Assembly (NCBI GenBank): GCA_008123405.1
Contig: VSSA01000021.1
Coordinates: 18,095 to 82,094, forward strand
Reading direction: 5' to 3'
Length of the DNA stretch: 64,000 nucleotides
From: Nocardioides sp. BGMRC 2183
GTDB lineage: Bacteria; Actinomycetota; Actinomycetes; Propionibacteriales; Nocardioidaceae
Positions 10,001 to 19,254 of this stretch are shown here, piece by piece (position 1 is the first letter of the stretch; every line of letters starts with the position of its first letter). The position numbers and the translations under genes were made by a program. Under the pieces are notes generated by a model. It ran no database searches and had not been told where the DNA came from. It saw only the letters and a program-made list of their open reading frames with translations.

Positions 10001-10017
10001 CCTTCTGTGTCAGAAGG
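10001..10017 (+). promoter_or_regulatory. Hairpin covering the ribosome binding site
   Basis: CCTTCTG (10001-10007), loop TGT, CAGAAGG (10011-10017) form a perfect stem. The right arm is the only Shine-Dalgarno-like sequence for the CHAP gene, so folding would hide it. This decides for the ATG at 10026, eight bases after the arm, over the GTG at 10017 inside the stem. Confidence 0.5.
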
Positions 10018-10025
10018 TGATGCCC

Positions 10026-11666
10026 ATGCGCCCCGGAGGAAAGACCGTGCGCTGGTGGTCGAAGTTGGCCACCGGTGCCCTGCTCGCCGGTGTCCTGGTC
10101 GCGATCGGCACCCCCGAGGCGCCGGTGACCACGACACCCGTCGCGGGTTCGACGTACCTGTGCTCGGGCTATGCGGGGTGCCGCAGCGCCGGCTACTCCG
10201 ACGCGAACTACGGCGCGAACAACGGGCGGATGTACTGGCGGATGTACTCCGGTCACAACTGCACCAACTACGCGGCGTACCGGATGATCCAGGCCGGCAT
10301 GTCCACCGAGCGTCCGTGGAACGGCAGCGGGATGGCCTACAACTGGGGGCACGCGAAGTCGGGCATCACCGACCGCAAGCCCGCGGTCGGCGCGATCGCG
10401 TGGTGGGACCGCTACCACAACGGCATCGGCTCCAGCGGCCATGTCGCCTACGTGGAGAAGGTCGTCTCCGCCACCGAGATCGTGATCTCCGAGGACTCCT
10501 GGGGCGGCACGTTCCACTGGCGTCGGATCACCAAGGACAGCGGTCGTTGGCCCAGCGGCTTCATCCACTTCAAGGACGTCGGGCCCGAGCCGTTGAGCAA
10601 CACCGCCGCGCCATCGATCTCCGGTACACCCCAGGTGGGCACCAAGCTGGTCGCCGACCCCGGCACCTGGACTCCGACACCGCGTCGGTTCAGCTACCAG
10701 TGGTCCGCCGACGGCACCACCATCGCCACCGGCCGGCGCTTCGCGCCCGGCCCCGACCAGGTCGGCAAGGCGATCACGGTGACCGTCACTGCCCACAAGC
10801 TGCCACGCGACCCGGTCACGGCGACGGCCACCACCTCGACCCGCGTCGCCAAGGCAGTGCTGGGCAACACCGCTCGGCCCGCGATCGACGGTCTCGCGGT
10901 GCTCGACGAGACGCTGAGTGCGGTGGCCGGCTCCTGGACCCCGTCGCCGGGGAAGACGGAGTATTTCTGGCGGGCCGACGGTGCCCGGATCGACGGCGCC
11001 AGCGGACCCACGCTCAAGCTCACCAAGGGCCTGGCCGGCAAGGTGATCAGCTTCGTCGAGGTTGTCAACCGCGACGGCTACAAGCAGGCCAAGAAGTACT
11101 CCCGGCCCACCATCCCGGTCGCGGTCGACCAGGTGCAGGTGACCACGCCGTTCACCGTCTCCGGGCGGACCGAGCCCGGTCAGGTGCTCACCGTGCAGCC
11201 GGGCGCCTACACGCCGAGCGACGCGGCGGTGCGCTACACCTGGCTGCGGGACGGGGTGGTGATCCCCGGTGCGCGGGCGGCCAGCTACACCGTGACCGCT
11301 GCCGACCTCGGCGCCACGCTGTCGGCGCGTGCCACGCTGAGCCGCACCAACTACCTGGGCGCCACCCAGGTGGCCACCACGGCCACGCCGGTCCGTTCGC
11401 CCGCACGGGTCAAGATCACGCCGGTCGGCAAGTCCCGTGCCGCGGTGGTCCGGGTCGCGGTGAGCGCCGTCGGAGCGACTCCGGTGACCGGGACGGTCCG
11501 GATCCGGGTCGGTCAGAAGCAGCAGCGGGTGGACCTGGTCGGCGGTCGAGCCCGGGTGCGGATCGCGCCGGTGGCGCCCGGTCGGCGGCAGGTCCGGGTG
11601 ACCTACCCCGGCTCGGAGACCGTGCTGGGCGCGTTCACCCGCACGCCGGTCCGGGTGCTGCGCTGA
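10026..11666 (+). CDS. Secreted CHAP-domain peptidoglycan hydrolase with Ig-like repeats
   Basis: The 546-residue exported protein has a signal peptide (WWSKLATGALLAGVLVAIG, about 9-27), then a CHAP domain with catalytic Cys79 (GHNCTNYAAY) and His139 (SSGHVAYVEKV). From about residue 195 come three tandem bacterial Ig-like repeats with the pattern P-x-I-x-G-x-P-x-V-G-x-x-L and Y-Q-W/Y-F-W/Y-T-W-x-x-D-G, and a final beta domain. CHAP enzymes are amidases or endopeptidases of peptidoglycan; the repeats probably bind the wall or space the enzyme. The gene is single and has its own promoter with a palindrome and a hairpin over its ribosome site. Confidence 0.9.
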   Translation: MRPGGKTVRWWSKLATGALLAGVLVAIGTPEAPVTTTPVAGSTYLCSGYAGCRSAGYSDANYGANNGRMYWRMYSGHNCTNYAAYRMIQAGMSTERPWNGSGMAYNWGHAKSGITDRKPAVGAIAWWDRYHNGIGSSGHVAYVEKVVSATEIVISEDSWGGTFHWRRITKDSGRWPSGFIHFKDVGPEPLSNTAAPSISGTPQVGTKLVADPGTWTPTPRRFSYQWSADGTTIATGRRFAPGPDQVGKAITVTVTAHKLPRDPVTATATTSTRVAKAVLGNTARPAIDGLAVLDETLSAVAGSWTPSPGKTEYFWRADGARIDGASGPTLKLTKGLAGKVISFVEVVNRDGYKQAKKYSRPTIPVAVDQVQVTTPFTVSGRTEPGQVLTVQPGAYTPSDAAVRYTWLRDGVVIPGARAASYTVTAADLGATLSARATLSRTNYLGATQVATTATPVRSPARVKITPVGKSRAAVVRVAVSAVGATPVTGTVRIRVGQKQQRVDLVGGRARVRIAPVAPGRRQVRVTYPGSETVLGAFTRTPVRVLR

Positions 11667-11723
11667 CGCGGGTCCGGATGCGCCGCCCGGGAATCATCGC
11701 CTGCCGACACCGGTTGCCACGAC

Positions 11724-12404
11724 ATGGCCGAGACCACCAGCACCACGACCGCCCGTGAGCCCAGCAACGAACAGACCAGCGCGAGCAAGGACCGCGCCGA
11801 CTTCTGGTTCGACCCGCTCTGCCCGTTCGCCTGGATCACCTCGCGCTGGATCCTCGAGGTCGAGCAGGTGCGCGACATCGAGGTCGCCTGGCACGTGATG
11901 AGCCTGGCCTACCTGAACCAGGACCGGGACCTGCCCGAGGACTACCGGGAGCTGTTGGCGCCGGCCTGGGGGCCGGTGCGGGTGCTGATCGCCGCCCAGC
12001 AACGGTACGGCGACCACGTGCTGCTGCCGCTGTACAACGCCTTCGGCGAGCGGATCCACCACCAGGGCCGCAAGCTGCACGAGGAGGCAGATGGGGCGCG
12101 CGGCTTGATCTCGGAGGTGCTCGCCGAGGTCGACCTCGACCCGACGCTGGTCAAGGCGATGGACGACACCTCGCTCGACCAGGCAGTGGCCGCCTCTCAC
12201 CACGAGGGGATGGATCAGGTGGGTGACGAGGTCGGCACCCCGACCATCGCGGTCAACGGTGCCGCCTTCTTCGGACCCGTGCTGTCGAAGATCCCGCGCG
12301 GCGAGGATGCCGGCCGTCTCTGGGACGGCGCAGTCGCGGTCGCGGGCTTCCCCTACTTCTTCGAGCTGAAGCGGACCCGGACCGGCGACCTCGACTTCAG
12401 CTGA
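11724..12404 (+). CDS. Mycothiol-dependent nitroreductase-like DsbA-family protein, monothiol form
   Basis: The 226-residue protein matches the Mycobacterium tuberculosis Rv2466c family from FWFDPLCPFAWITSRW to VGTPTIAVNG, FFGPVLSKIPRGE and FFELKRTRT. It is a thioredoxin-fold DsbA-like protein. Rv2466c has a CPWC active site; here the second Cys is Ala (CPFA, about residues 33-36), so only the nucleophilic Cys remains. A monothiol mechanism with mycothiol is inferred. The N-terminus carries about 22 extra hydrophilic residues. It follows the CHAP gene by 57 bases with no clear terminator between. Confidence 0.88.
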   Translation: MAETTSTTTAREPSNEQTSASKDRADFWFDPLCPFAWITSRWILEVEQVRDIEVAWHVMSLAYLNQDRDLPEDYRELLAPAWGPVRVLIAAQQRYGDHVLLPLYNAFGERIHHQGRKLHEEADGARGLISEVLAEVDLDPTLVKAMDDTSLDQAVAASHHEGMDQVGDEVGTPTIAVNGAAFFGPVLSKIPRGEDAGRLWDGAVAVAGFPYFFELKRTRTGDLDFS

Positions 12405-12504
12405 ACTGGGCGGATCCCGGCGTGTGACGGGTGGGGCGAGTGTGACACTCCGGGCTGTCGGAGAAGCGACAGCCGACGGGATCGATGACGCATCATGGAT
12501 CCCT

Positions 12505-13776
12505 ATGAGTGACTCGGATCCGTGCTTCCCCGACCCTCTCGCGCCGACACCCGACAGCCCTGCCGCGCTCCCGCGCAGCCTGGGCCGCCGCGAGCTCGCC
12601 GGCATCGCCGCTGTCGCTGCCGCGGCACCGGTGATCGCCCTCGTCCCGCAGGCCGGCCACGCCGCTCCCGGGCGGGGTCCGGCCACGACACCGCGGCGAC
12701 TCCGGCTGCAGCGGGAGCCCGGATCGCCGGTCTCCGCCCTCGACGTGCCGCTGGACGTGGACAGCGTCGCCAACGCCCGCACGGTCGCCGGCGGCGCGCT
12801 GCGCACCCCGGTGCTGGAGACCACCACCTCCTTCTCCATGCTCGGCGTGACCTGGCGCTCCGGAGAGGGCCGGGTGCGCGCCCGGGCCCGCCGCGTCGGC
12901 GGAGACTGGAGCGGGTGGCGGGAGCTGCCGGCGCTGCACGACGGTCCGGATCCGGACAGCGCCGAGGGGCGTCGTACCCCACCGGCGACGCATCCGGTCT
13001 GGTTCGGTGCCTGCGACGCCGTGCAGGTCGAGATTTCCGGCGGCGCTCGACGTCCGGTGCTGGCACTGATCGACCCTGGCAGCCGGCGCGAGGACCGCGT
13101 GACTGCGGGACGTGAGGTCGTCGCCGAGGAGGACGGCACGGCGCAGAAGGCCGGCGGCAAGGTCAAGCAGCCCAAGATCTTGACCCGCAAGGTCTGGGGC
13201 GCCAACGACAAGCTGCGCAACGGCAAGCCGGATCGGATCGGGACGGTGAAGCAGGTGCACGTCCACCACACCGTGAACTCCAACGACTACGCCCGCAAGG
13301 ACGTCCCCGGGATGATCCGCGGGATGTACCGCTACCACACCAACAACCTCGGCTGGGCCGACCTCGGCTACAACTTCCTCGTCGACCGGTTCGGCCGGAT
13401 CTGGGTGGGGCGCAAGGGCAGCATCCGGACCGGCAAGAACATGGTGCAGGGAGCCCACACCCTCGGGTTCAACCATGCCTCGGTCGGCATCTCGGTGATC
13501 GGCAACTTCGAGTCGGGCAAGCCCAACAAGAACATCCTGTGGGCAGTCGCCCGAGTTGCCTCGTGGAAGCTCGACGCCTTCGGCCGCGACCCGCTCGGCA
13601 AGGTCACCATCAAGTCCACCGGCAGCGACAAGTACGGCGCGGGGAAGAAGGTCAAGCTCCGGGTGATCGACGGGCACCGGGACACCAACGACACCGCGTG
13701 CCCGGGCCGCTACCTCTACGCCGCGCTGCCCAACATCCGGCGCCGCGCGGCACGCAGGATCAACGCTTCCGGGTGA
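12505..13776 (+). CDS. Tat-exported N-acetylmuramoyl-L-alanine amidase (PGRP type)
   Basis: The 423-residue protein has a twin-arginine-like signal (LGRRELAGIAAVAAAAPVIA, about 27-46) ending near AGHAAPG. The C-terminal 180 residues are an Amidase_2/PGRP domain with zinc ligands in HHTVNS (about 254-259), GHRD (about 392) and CPG (about 400). Residues 60-200 are an Actinobacteria-type N-terminal domain seen with these amidases. It would cleave the amide between muramic acid and L-Ala outside the membrane. The ATG at 12505 is chosen because the Tat signal then sits close to the start; the frame stays open upstream. A small hairpin follows the stop. Confidence 0.9.
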   Translation: MSDSDPCFPDPLAPTPDSPAALPRSLGRRELAGIAAVAAAAPVIALVPQAGHAAPGRGPATTPRRLRLQREPGSPVSALDVPLDVDSVANARTVAGGALRTPVLETTTSFSMLGVTWRSGEGRVRARARRVGGDWSGWRELPALHDGPDPDSAEGRRTPPATHPVWFGACDAVQVEISGGARRPVLALIDPGSRREDRVTAGREVVAEEDGTAQKAGGKVKQPKILTRKVWGANDKLRNGKPDRIGTVKQVHVHHTVNSNDYARKDVPGMIRGMYRYHTNNLGWADLGYNFLVDRFGRIWVGRKGSIRTGKNMVQGAHTLGFNHASVGISVIGNFESGKPNKNILWAVARVASWKLDAFGRDPLGKVTIKSTGSDKYGAGKKVKLRVIDGHRDTNDTACPGRYLYAALPNIRRRAARRINASG

Positions 13777-13783
13777 CCCGGCT

Positions 13784-13803
13784 CCCACGGAACGGACCGT
13801 GGG
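13784..13803 (+). terminator. Stem-loop after the amidase gene
   Basis: CCCACGG, six bases, CCGTGGG form a 7-base stem, 8 bases after the stop. No T-run follows. The stop and next bases read TGACCCGGCTC, the first 11 bases of the repeat found after secA. Confidence 0.5.
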
Positions 13804-13838
13804 GGCGAACGGGTTCGGTCTCGGCAGGGCTCGACTCC

Positions 13839-13844
13839 TAGGAT
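13839..13844 (+). promoter_or_regulatory. -10 box (TAGGAT) of metG, leaderless
   Basis: TAGGAT lies seven bases before the metG ATG, and no ribosome site is present. This is the classical leaderless arrangement. Confidence 0.65.
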
Positions 13845-13851
13845 TCATCCC

Positions 13852-15645
13852 ATGAGTCACGTCCTCTCGGCCGTCGCCTGGCCGTACGCGAACGGCCCCC
13901 GCCACATCGGTCACGTCGCCGGCTTCGGCGTCCCCTCCGACGTGTTCAGCCGCTACATGCGGATGGCGGGCCACGACGTACTGATGGTGTCGGGCTCGGA
14001 CGAGCACGGGACCCCGATCCTGATCGCCGCCGACGAGGCGGGTCTCACCCCGCAGGAGCTCGCCGACCAGAACCACCGGCTGATCGCCGAGGACCTGGTC
14101 AGCCTGGGCCTCGCCTACGACCTCTACACCCGGACGACCACCCGCAACCACCATGCGGTGGTGCAGGAGCTCTTCCTCGGCGTCTACGAGAACGGCTACT
14201 TCGTCGAACGGACCACCTTCGGCGCGATCAGCCCCTCGACCGGGCGGACCCTGCCGGACCGCTACATCGAGGGCACCTGCCCGATCTGCGGAGCCGACGG
14301 CGCCCGGGGCGACCAGTGCGACACCTGCGGCAACCAGCTCGACCCCCAGGACCTCAAGAACCCGGTCAGCCGGATCAACGGCGAGACGCCGGAGTTCGTG
14401 GAGACCCAGCACTTCTTCCTGGACCTGCCGGCGCTGGCAGAGGCGTTGGGGGAGTGGCTCGACGGCCGCGAGGCGACCGGTCTGTGGCGCCCGAACGTGA
14501 TCCGCTTCTCCAAGAACATCCTCGACGAGATCCGTCCGCGCGCCATGACACGGGACATCGACTGGGGCATCGCGGTGCCGCTCGACGGGTGGCGGGACAA
14601 CCCGACCAAGAAGCTCTACGTCTGGTTCGATGCCGTGATCGGCTACCTGTCCGCCTCCATCGAGTGGGCTCGGCGCAGCGGCGACCCCGAGGCGTGGCGG
14701 TCGTGGTGGAACGACCCCGAGGCGCTCTCGTACTACTTCATGGGCAAAGACAACATCACGTTCCACTCCCAGATCTGGCCGGCGGAGCTCTTGGCCTACT
14801 CCGGCAAGGGCGCCAAGGGCGGCACGCCGCGCGGGTACGGCGAGCTCAACCTGCCCACCGAGGTGGTCAGCTCGGAGTTCCTCACCATGGAGGGGCGCAA
14901 GTTCTCCTCCTCCAAGCGTGTCGTGATCTACGTGCGCGACCTGGTCTCGCGCTACCAGCCCGACGCCTTCCGCTACTTCGTCGCGGCGGCCGGGCCCGAG
15001 GCACAGGACAGCGACTTCACCTGGTCGGAGTTCGTCCGCCGCACCAACGACGAGCTGGTCGCGGGCTGGGGCAACCTGGTCAACCGAACGGCCAACCTGA
15101 TCGCGAAGAACTTCGGCGAGATCCCCGCCGCGGGTGCACTCACCGAGGAGGACACCGCGGTCCTGGCCGCGACTGAGGCGGCGTTCGACACCGTCGGGGG
15201 GCTGCTGGGCCGACACCGGCTCAAGGCCGGGATCGGCGAGGCGATGCGGGCCGTCGGCGAGGTGAACAAGTACGTCTCGGACCACGAGCCGTGGAAGCTC
15301 AAGGGTGAGGACGAGCGCGCACGGCTGGGCACGATCCTGCATGTCGCGGCTCAGTGCGTCTCCGACCTCAACCTGGTGTTGGCCCCGTTCCTGCCGTTCT
15401 CGGCCAACGCGGTCGACGAGGCGCTCGGCGGCACCGGGAAGATCGCGCCGATGCCGCGTCTGGAGGAGGTCGACGACCTCGACGGGGGTGCGTCGTACCC
15501 GATCATCACCGGTGACTACGCAGGCGCCCCGGCTTGGCGGCGGCACCCGATCGAGGTCGGGCGTCCGGTCGCCAAGCCGCGCCCGGTCTTCGTCAAGCTG
15601 GATCCCGCACTCGTCGAGGACGAGCTCGCTCGTCTGAGCGGGTGA
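13852..15645 (+). CDS. metG: Methionyl-tRNA synthetase
   Basis: The 597-residue class Ia synthetase charges tRNA-Met in the cytoplasm. It has the HIGH motif at 18-21, a four-Cys zinc knuckle (Cys143, Cys146, Cys156, Cys159) and the KMSKS loop as KFSSSK near 350-355. The anticodon-binding helical domain follows; there is no C-terminal EMAP-like extension. Length and motifs are normal for the one-knuckle actinobacterial type. The gene is single, with a leaderless promoter. The next gene is convergent, 21 bases downstream. Confidence 0.97.
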   Translation: MSHVLSAVAWPYANGPRHIGHVAGFGVPSDVFSRYMRMAGHDVLMVSGSDEHGTPILIAADEAGLTPQELADQNHRLIAEDLVSLGLAYDLYTRTTTRNHHAVVQELFLGVYENGYFVERTTFGAISPSTGRTLPDRYIEGTCPICGADGARGDQCDTCGNQLDPQDLKNPVSRINGETPEFVETQHFFLDLPALAEALGEWLDGREATGLWRPNVIRFSKNILDEIRPRAMTRDIDWGIAVPLDGWRDNPTKKLYVWFDAVIGYLSASIEWARRSGDPEAWRSWWNDPEALSYYFMGKDNITFHSQIWPAELLAYSGKGAKGGTPRGYGELNLPTEVVSSEFLTMEGRKFSSSKRVVIYVRDLVSRYQPDAFRYFVAAAGPEAQDSDFTWSEFVRRTNDELVAGWGNLVNRTANLIAKNFGEIPAAGALTEEDTAVLAATEAAFDTVGGLLGRHRLKAGIGEAMRAVGEVNKYVSDHEPWKLKGEDERARLGTILHVAAQCVSDLNLVLAPFLPFSANAVDEALGGTGKIAPMPRLEEVDDLDGGASYPIITGDYAGAPAWRRHPIEVGRPVAKPRPVFVKLDPALVEDELARLSG

Positions 15646-15666
15646 GGGCCGGCCGAGCGTGCCCGG

Positions 15667-16452
15667 TCAGCGCTCCGGCGGCACCATCACCTTGATCGGC
15701 TGACCGTTGGGGTCGGCGATCGTGGTGAGCAGCCCGTACGGCGTGTCGTCCGGCCCCTGCACCACCCGGCCGCCGAGCTCGGTGGCGGTGGCGAGGCAGG
15801 CGTCCATGTCGTCGACCTTGACGTAGGTCGTCCACGAGGCGACCACATCGGGGCCCCAGCCCGAGGCGTCCATCAGCCCGGCGGTGGCGGACTCCTCGGG
15901 TCCGTTGACCGCATAGCGGAACTCGTCGGTGTCGCCCGTCAGGGTGGTCTGCCAGCCGAAGACGGACTCCAGGAACGCCAGGCTGGCGCCGAAGTCGGTG
16001 GCGTAGCCCTCGTGCCAGATCGGGTCGCCGACGGCATCGATCGCCTCGGTCCCCTGGAACGGTCCGGCCTGCCAGGCGCAATGACCCATGCCGGAGGCGT
16101 CGGTGACCACGACCGACCGGCCCAGGCCCGGCAGATCCATCGGCGGTACGACGACCGCCCCGCCGGCGGCGAGCGCCGACTCGGCGACCCGGTCGGCGTC
16201 GTCGGTGGCGAGGTAGACCGCCCAACCGGGGTCGCCGGTCATCTCGGGGATCTCGGGCATCAGCCCGCCGATCGGCCGTTCGCCGGCCATCCACTGGGAG
16301 TAGCCGCCGAACTCCTCGACGGGATCGGTGGTGGTCCAGCCGAAGAGTGCGCCATAGAAGGCGACGGCCTTCTCGCGGTCGGGGGTGACGAGCTCGATCC
16401 AGCAGGGCGTGCCGTTGGGCGTGGGCACGGGTGGGGACGTGGGGTTGGACAT
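15667..16452 (-). CDS. Two-domain VOC (glyoxalase-fold) protein
   Basis: The 261-residue protein has two VOC modules. The first begins TPCWIELVTPDREKAVAFYGALFGW (about residues 15-40) and the second EGYATDFGASLAFLESVFGW (about 142-161). Each repeats the beta-alpha-beta-beta-beta pattern ending FGG/VVQGPDDTPYGLLTTIADPNGQ. This looks like the actinobacterial family of tandem VOC proteins often annotated as hydroxylase or glyoxalase-like; no substrate is known. Metal ligands are not clear enough to assign. It is convergent with metG and divergent from the vWA gene. Confidence 0.85.
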   Translation of the reverse strand: MSNPTSPPVPTPNGTPCWIELVTPDREKAVAFYGALFGWTTTDPVEEFGGYSQWMAGERPIGGLMPEIPEMTGDPGWAVYLATDDADRVAESALAAGGAVVVPPMDLPGLGRSVVVTDASGMGHCAWQAGPFQGTEAIDAVGDPIWHEGYATDFGASLAFLESVFGWQTTLTGDTDEFRYAVNGPEESATAGLMDASGWGPDVVASWTTYVKVDDMDACLATATELGGRVVQGPDDTPYGLLTTIADPNGQPIKVMVPPER

Positions 16453-16576
16453 GGTCTGCTCCTGGGGAGAGGGTGGCGGTTCGTGCCGGTGGGTCGACGC
16501 TATGACCGGGCTCCGACACCGGACTCATCGCGGACGACGATCTGAGCTCGCCCGCGGTGTGGCCGGGGACCGTTGG

Positions 16577-16602
16577 CTGAGGCAGTGGGCTCAGGCAGTG
16601 GG
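16577..16602. repeat. Tandem 13-base repeat in a divergent promoter gap
   Basis: TGAGGCAGTGGGC is followed directly by TCAGGCAGTGGGC, one mismatch. It lies between the VOC gene and the vWA gene, upstream of a TAATCT -10 box (16634-16639) and a GGGAGGGA ribosome site (16648-16655). It could bind a regulator; nothing proves it. Confidence 0.4.
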
Positions 16603-16657
16603 CGCAGGGGCGGCGATTTCGGACACCATCCATTAATCTCCCTCGGCGGGAGGGAAG

Positions 16658-18235
16658 ATGGAAGAGCAGACTACGAGCAGACGCGCCGGCTCACACCGCG
16701 CCGTCCGCGAGCCCGGTCGCGCCCGGTGGGGCCTGATCGCGATGGCCCTGGTGCTGGTGGCAGCGGTCGCCGGCTACCTGACGTTCCGGGGCGAGGAGAG
16801 TGCCGTCGCAGGTGATGACGGGGTGCCCGGATGTTCGGGCAACCTGACCATCGCGGTCGCGCCTGAGCTGGAGGCGCCGGTCGGCGCCGCGTTGGAGGAG
16901 TCCGGCTGCGGCAACGTGCGCCTCTTCCCCGCGGCCCCACAGCAGGTGATCAACCGGATCCTGACCGGCAAGCAGCTCCCGGAGCTGTGGATCCCCGACT
17001 CCTCGGTGTGGACCACGCAGGCAGGCAAGGCGGCGACCATCGCGGAGAAGTCGATCGCCACCAGCCCGGCGGTGATCGTCGCCGGCAGCGGCGAGCCGCC
17101 GTCGAGCTGGGCCGACGCGGTGGGTGCGGACGACTTCCTGCTCGGCAATCCGTTGAGCTCGGCGGCTTCCGCGGCCGCGCTCTACGCCGGGACCGGCGGT
17201 GCTGAGGACGCCGTGGCCGGGCTGGCGCAGCGCTCCGCCAGCGATCTGGCCGCTGCTCCCGACCCGGCGGCGCAGCTCACGCGGATCCAGAAGCGTGGCG
17301 GCACCACCGTGGTCACCGAGCAGCAGTGGCTCAGCGCGGCCCCCGGCCTACGTGCCGTCGCCCCCGTCCGGGGCACCGCGATGATGGAGTACCCCTTGGT
17401 CATCACCGCCCCCGAGGAGGACCGCGGGCAGGCGACCGAAGCGGCGGCCGCGATCGGCGAGATCCTGACCGGCGAGAGCGGACAGGCGACGTTGGCCGAG
17501 GCCGGATTCCGTGGACCCGACGCGGCACCGGCCGAGCAGGGCGTCGGCAAGGTCCAGCCGATCCAGGTCGGAGCGAAGGATGCAGCCGAGCTGCTCGGGC
17601 GCTGGGCCACGATGGCAGTGCCGATGCGCAGTCTCGCGGTGGTCGACGTGTCCGGCTCGATGGACTTCGCCGCCGGTACGACGACCCGGATGGGCCTGAC
17701 CACGCAGGCCGCGGCCGCCGGGCTGTCGCTCTTCCAGGACAACGCCGCGATCGGGCTCTGGGCCTTCTCCCAGGCCGACGACGGTCTGCTCGGCGCCGAC
17801 TACCGTCAGCTGCAGCCGATCCGCCGCCTCGACGAGGACGCCGGTGGCGCCACCCAGCGCGACCTGCTCGCCGGAGAGTTCACCAGGATGGGCGACATCG
17901 TCGGCGGCGGCACGTCGCTCTACGACACCACGTTGGCCGCGTACGAGGCGGCGGTGGAGAGCTATGACCCGGCGGCGGTCAACAGCGTGCTGCTGCTGAC
18001 CGACGGCGCCAACGACGACCCGGACTCGCTGACGCAGGCGGAGCTGATCGCGGCGCTGCGCAAGGCAGCCGACCCGGAGCGTCCGGTGCGGATCATCACC
18101 CTCGGGATCACCGACGACGCCGATGCGGCCGCCCTGAAGGCGATCGCGGCGGCGACCGGTGGCCAGTCCTACCTGGCCCGCTCGCCCGCCGACATCGGCA
18201 GGGTGTTCGCCGACGCGATCGCCGCGCGGCACTGA
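16658..18235 (+). CDS. Membrane-anchored binding-protein/vWA fusion
   Basis: The 525-residue protein has one N-terminal membrane helix (about 24-42, WGLIAMALVLVAAVAGYLTF). Residues 60-300 resemble an extracellular solute-binding protein of the molybdate/sulfate type (LTIAVAPELEAPV, WIPDSSVWTTQ, EYPLVITAPE). From about 320 a von Willebrand A domain follows with the MIDAS motif D-V-S-G-S-M (about 330), the metal-ligand T in GGGTSLYD and D in LLLTDGAND. Both domains face outside. Actinobacteria carry similar fusions, and no ligand has been proved. The stop is 13 bases before the esterase gene, so they are probably cotranscribed. Confidence 0.85.
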   Translation: MEEQTTSRRAGSHRAVREPGRARWGLIAMALVLVAAVAGYLTFRGEESAVAGDDGVPGCSGNLTIAVAPELEAPVGAALEESGCGNVRLFPAAPQQVINRILTGKQLPELWIPDSSVWTTQAGKAATIAEKSIATSPAVIVAGSGEPPSSWADAVGADDFLLGNPLSSAASAAALYAGTGGAEDAVAGLAQRSASDLAAAPDPAAQLTRIQKRGGTTVVTEQQWLSAAPGLRAVAPVRGTAMMEYPLVITAPEEDRGQATEAAAAIGEILTGESGQATLAEAGFRGPDAAPAEQGVGKVQPIQVGAKDAAELLGRWATMAVPMRSLAVVDVSGSMDFAAGTTTRMGLTTQAAAAGLSLFQDNAAIGLWAFSQADDGLLGADYRQLQPIRRLDEDAGGATQRDLLAGEFTRMGDIVGGGTSLYDTTLAAYEAAVESYDPAAVNSVLLLTDGANDDPDSLTQAELIAALRKAADPERPVRIITLGITDDADAAALKAIAAATGGQSYLARSPADIGRVFADAIAARH

Positions 18236-18248
18236 TGGTCTCGAACTG

Positions 18249-19130
18249 ATGGCGCTGCATCCCGAGGCGCGGCGAGCGGTCGCAGCGGCCGCCGGCCAGC
18301 CGGGCGTCCACGAGCCCGGCTACGACATCGCCCTGGCTCGAGCCGAGGCCAGGGCGGCCGCCGCGGCCGGGCGGCGCGAGGAGGTCGCGGAGGTCCGCGA
18401 CGTCGACGCCGGCGGCGTACCGGCCCGCCTCTACCTCCCCGACGGGTACGACGGCGTGGTGCTGCACGCCCACGGCGGCGGCTTCGTCTTCAACGACGTC
18501 GACGTCCACGACGCCGCGGCCCGGCGCTTGGCCAACCGCTCCGGGATGGCGGTGCTGAGCGTCGACTACCGCCGTCCCCCCGAACACCGCTTCCCGGCGG
18601 CCCCCGATGACGTCACGACGGTGCTGGACTGGGCGACTGGTGCTCCCGGCCTCGCCGGGCGGCCGCTCTTCGCCCACGGCGACAGCGCCGGCGCCAACCT
18701 GGCGCTGGTCGCGGCACTGCGGCGCCCCGGCGTCCTCGCCGGCGTGGTGCTGATCTACCCCTTCCTCGATCCCACCGCCTCCTTCGACTCCTATCGGACC
18801 GCCGCCGACGGGTTCGAGCCCGCCGAGGCGGCCTGGTACTGGCAGCAGTACGCCTCGGGCCCAGAGGACCTGACCGATCCGGACCTGGCGCCGCTGCGCT
18901 CGGCCCGACTCGGCGAGCTGCCGCCGACCCTGATCGTGACGGCCGAGCACGACCCGCTGCGCGACGAGGGCGAGCACCTCGCGCTGCTCCTCGCCGACGC
19001 GGGCGTCGAGGTGATCGCGAGTCGGGCGCTCGGTCAGGTGCACGGGTTCTGGCGGCATGCCGAGGTCTTCCCGGCGGCCGAAGCGCTCACCCGCCAGGTC
19101 GCGGGCTGGCTGCGACAGCACCGCGGTTGA
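18249..19130 (+). CDS. Alpha/beta-hydrolase, hormone-sensitive-lipase family esterase
   Basis: The 293-residue protein has the HSL-family oxyanion motif HAHGGGF (about 77-83), the nucleophile in GDSAGAN (about 146-152), Asp in TAEHDPLRDEG and His in GQVHGFW, completing the triad. It hydrolyses short-chain esters in the cytoplasm; no signal peptide is present. The ATG at 18249 follows the vWA stop by 13 bases. The family is broad and no substrate is suggested by the neighbours. Confidence 0.9.
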   Translation: MALHPEARRAVAAAAGQPGVHEPGYDIALARAEARAAAAAGRREEVAEVRDVDAGGVPARLYLPDGYDGVVLHAHGGGFVFNDVDVHDAAARRLANRSGMAVLSVDYRRPPEHRFPAAPDDVTTVLDWATGAPGLAGRPLFAHGDSAGANLALVAALRRPGVLAGVVLIYPFLDPTASFDSYRTAADGFEPAEAAWYWQQYASGPEDLTDPDLAPLRSARLGELPPTLIVTAEHDPLRDEGEHLALLLADAGVEVIASRALGQVHGFWRHAEVFPAAEALTRQVAGWLRQHRG

Positions 19131-19151
19131 CCCCTCGGCGTGGCCACCCGC

Positions 19152-19175
19152 TACGCTTAATGCAAGCAATTTGCA
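19152..19175 (+). promoter_or_regulatory. Promoter with Fur-family-like palindrome
   Basis: A possible -10 TACGCT (19152-19157) is followed by TGCAAGCAATTTGCA (19161-19175), a 7-1-7 imperfect palindrome over the predicted transcription start. Fur-family repressors (Fur, Zur) bind 7-1-7 sites, though of different sequence. The 80 bases from here to the start codon are too short for a cobalamin riboswitch, and none is recognisable. Confidence 0.4.
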
Positions 19176-19254
19176 ACAACGTGCAGTTGGCTGTGGCGCG
19201 GGACTCCACCCGGGCCGATCGGAGCGGGGCGGGTCGAGCGAGGGAGGTGGCCGG

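Noticed and set aside
19176-19254. Cobalamin riboswitch upstream of the FecCD-type importer
   Set aside because: The region is only about 80 bases and has no B12-box-like sequence.
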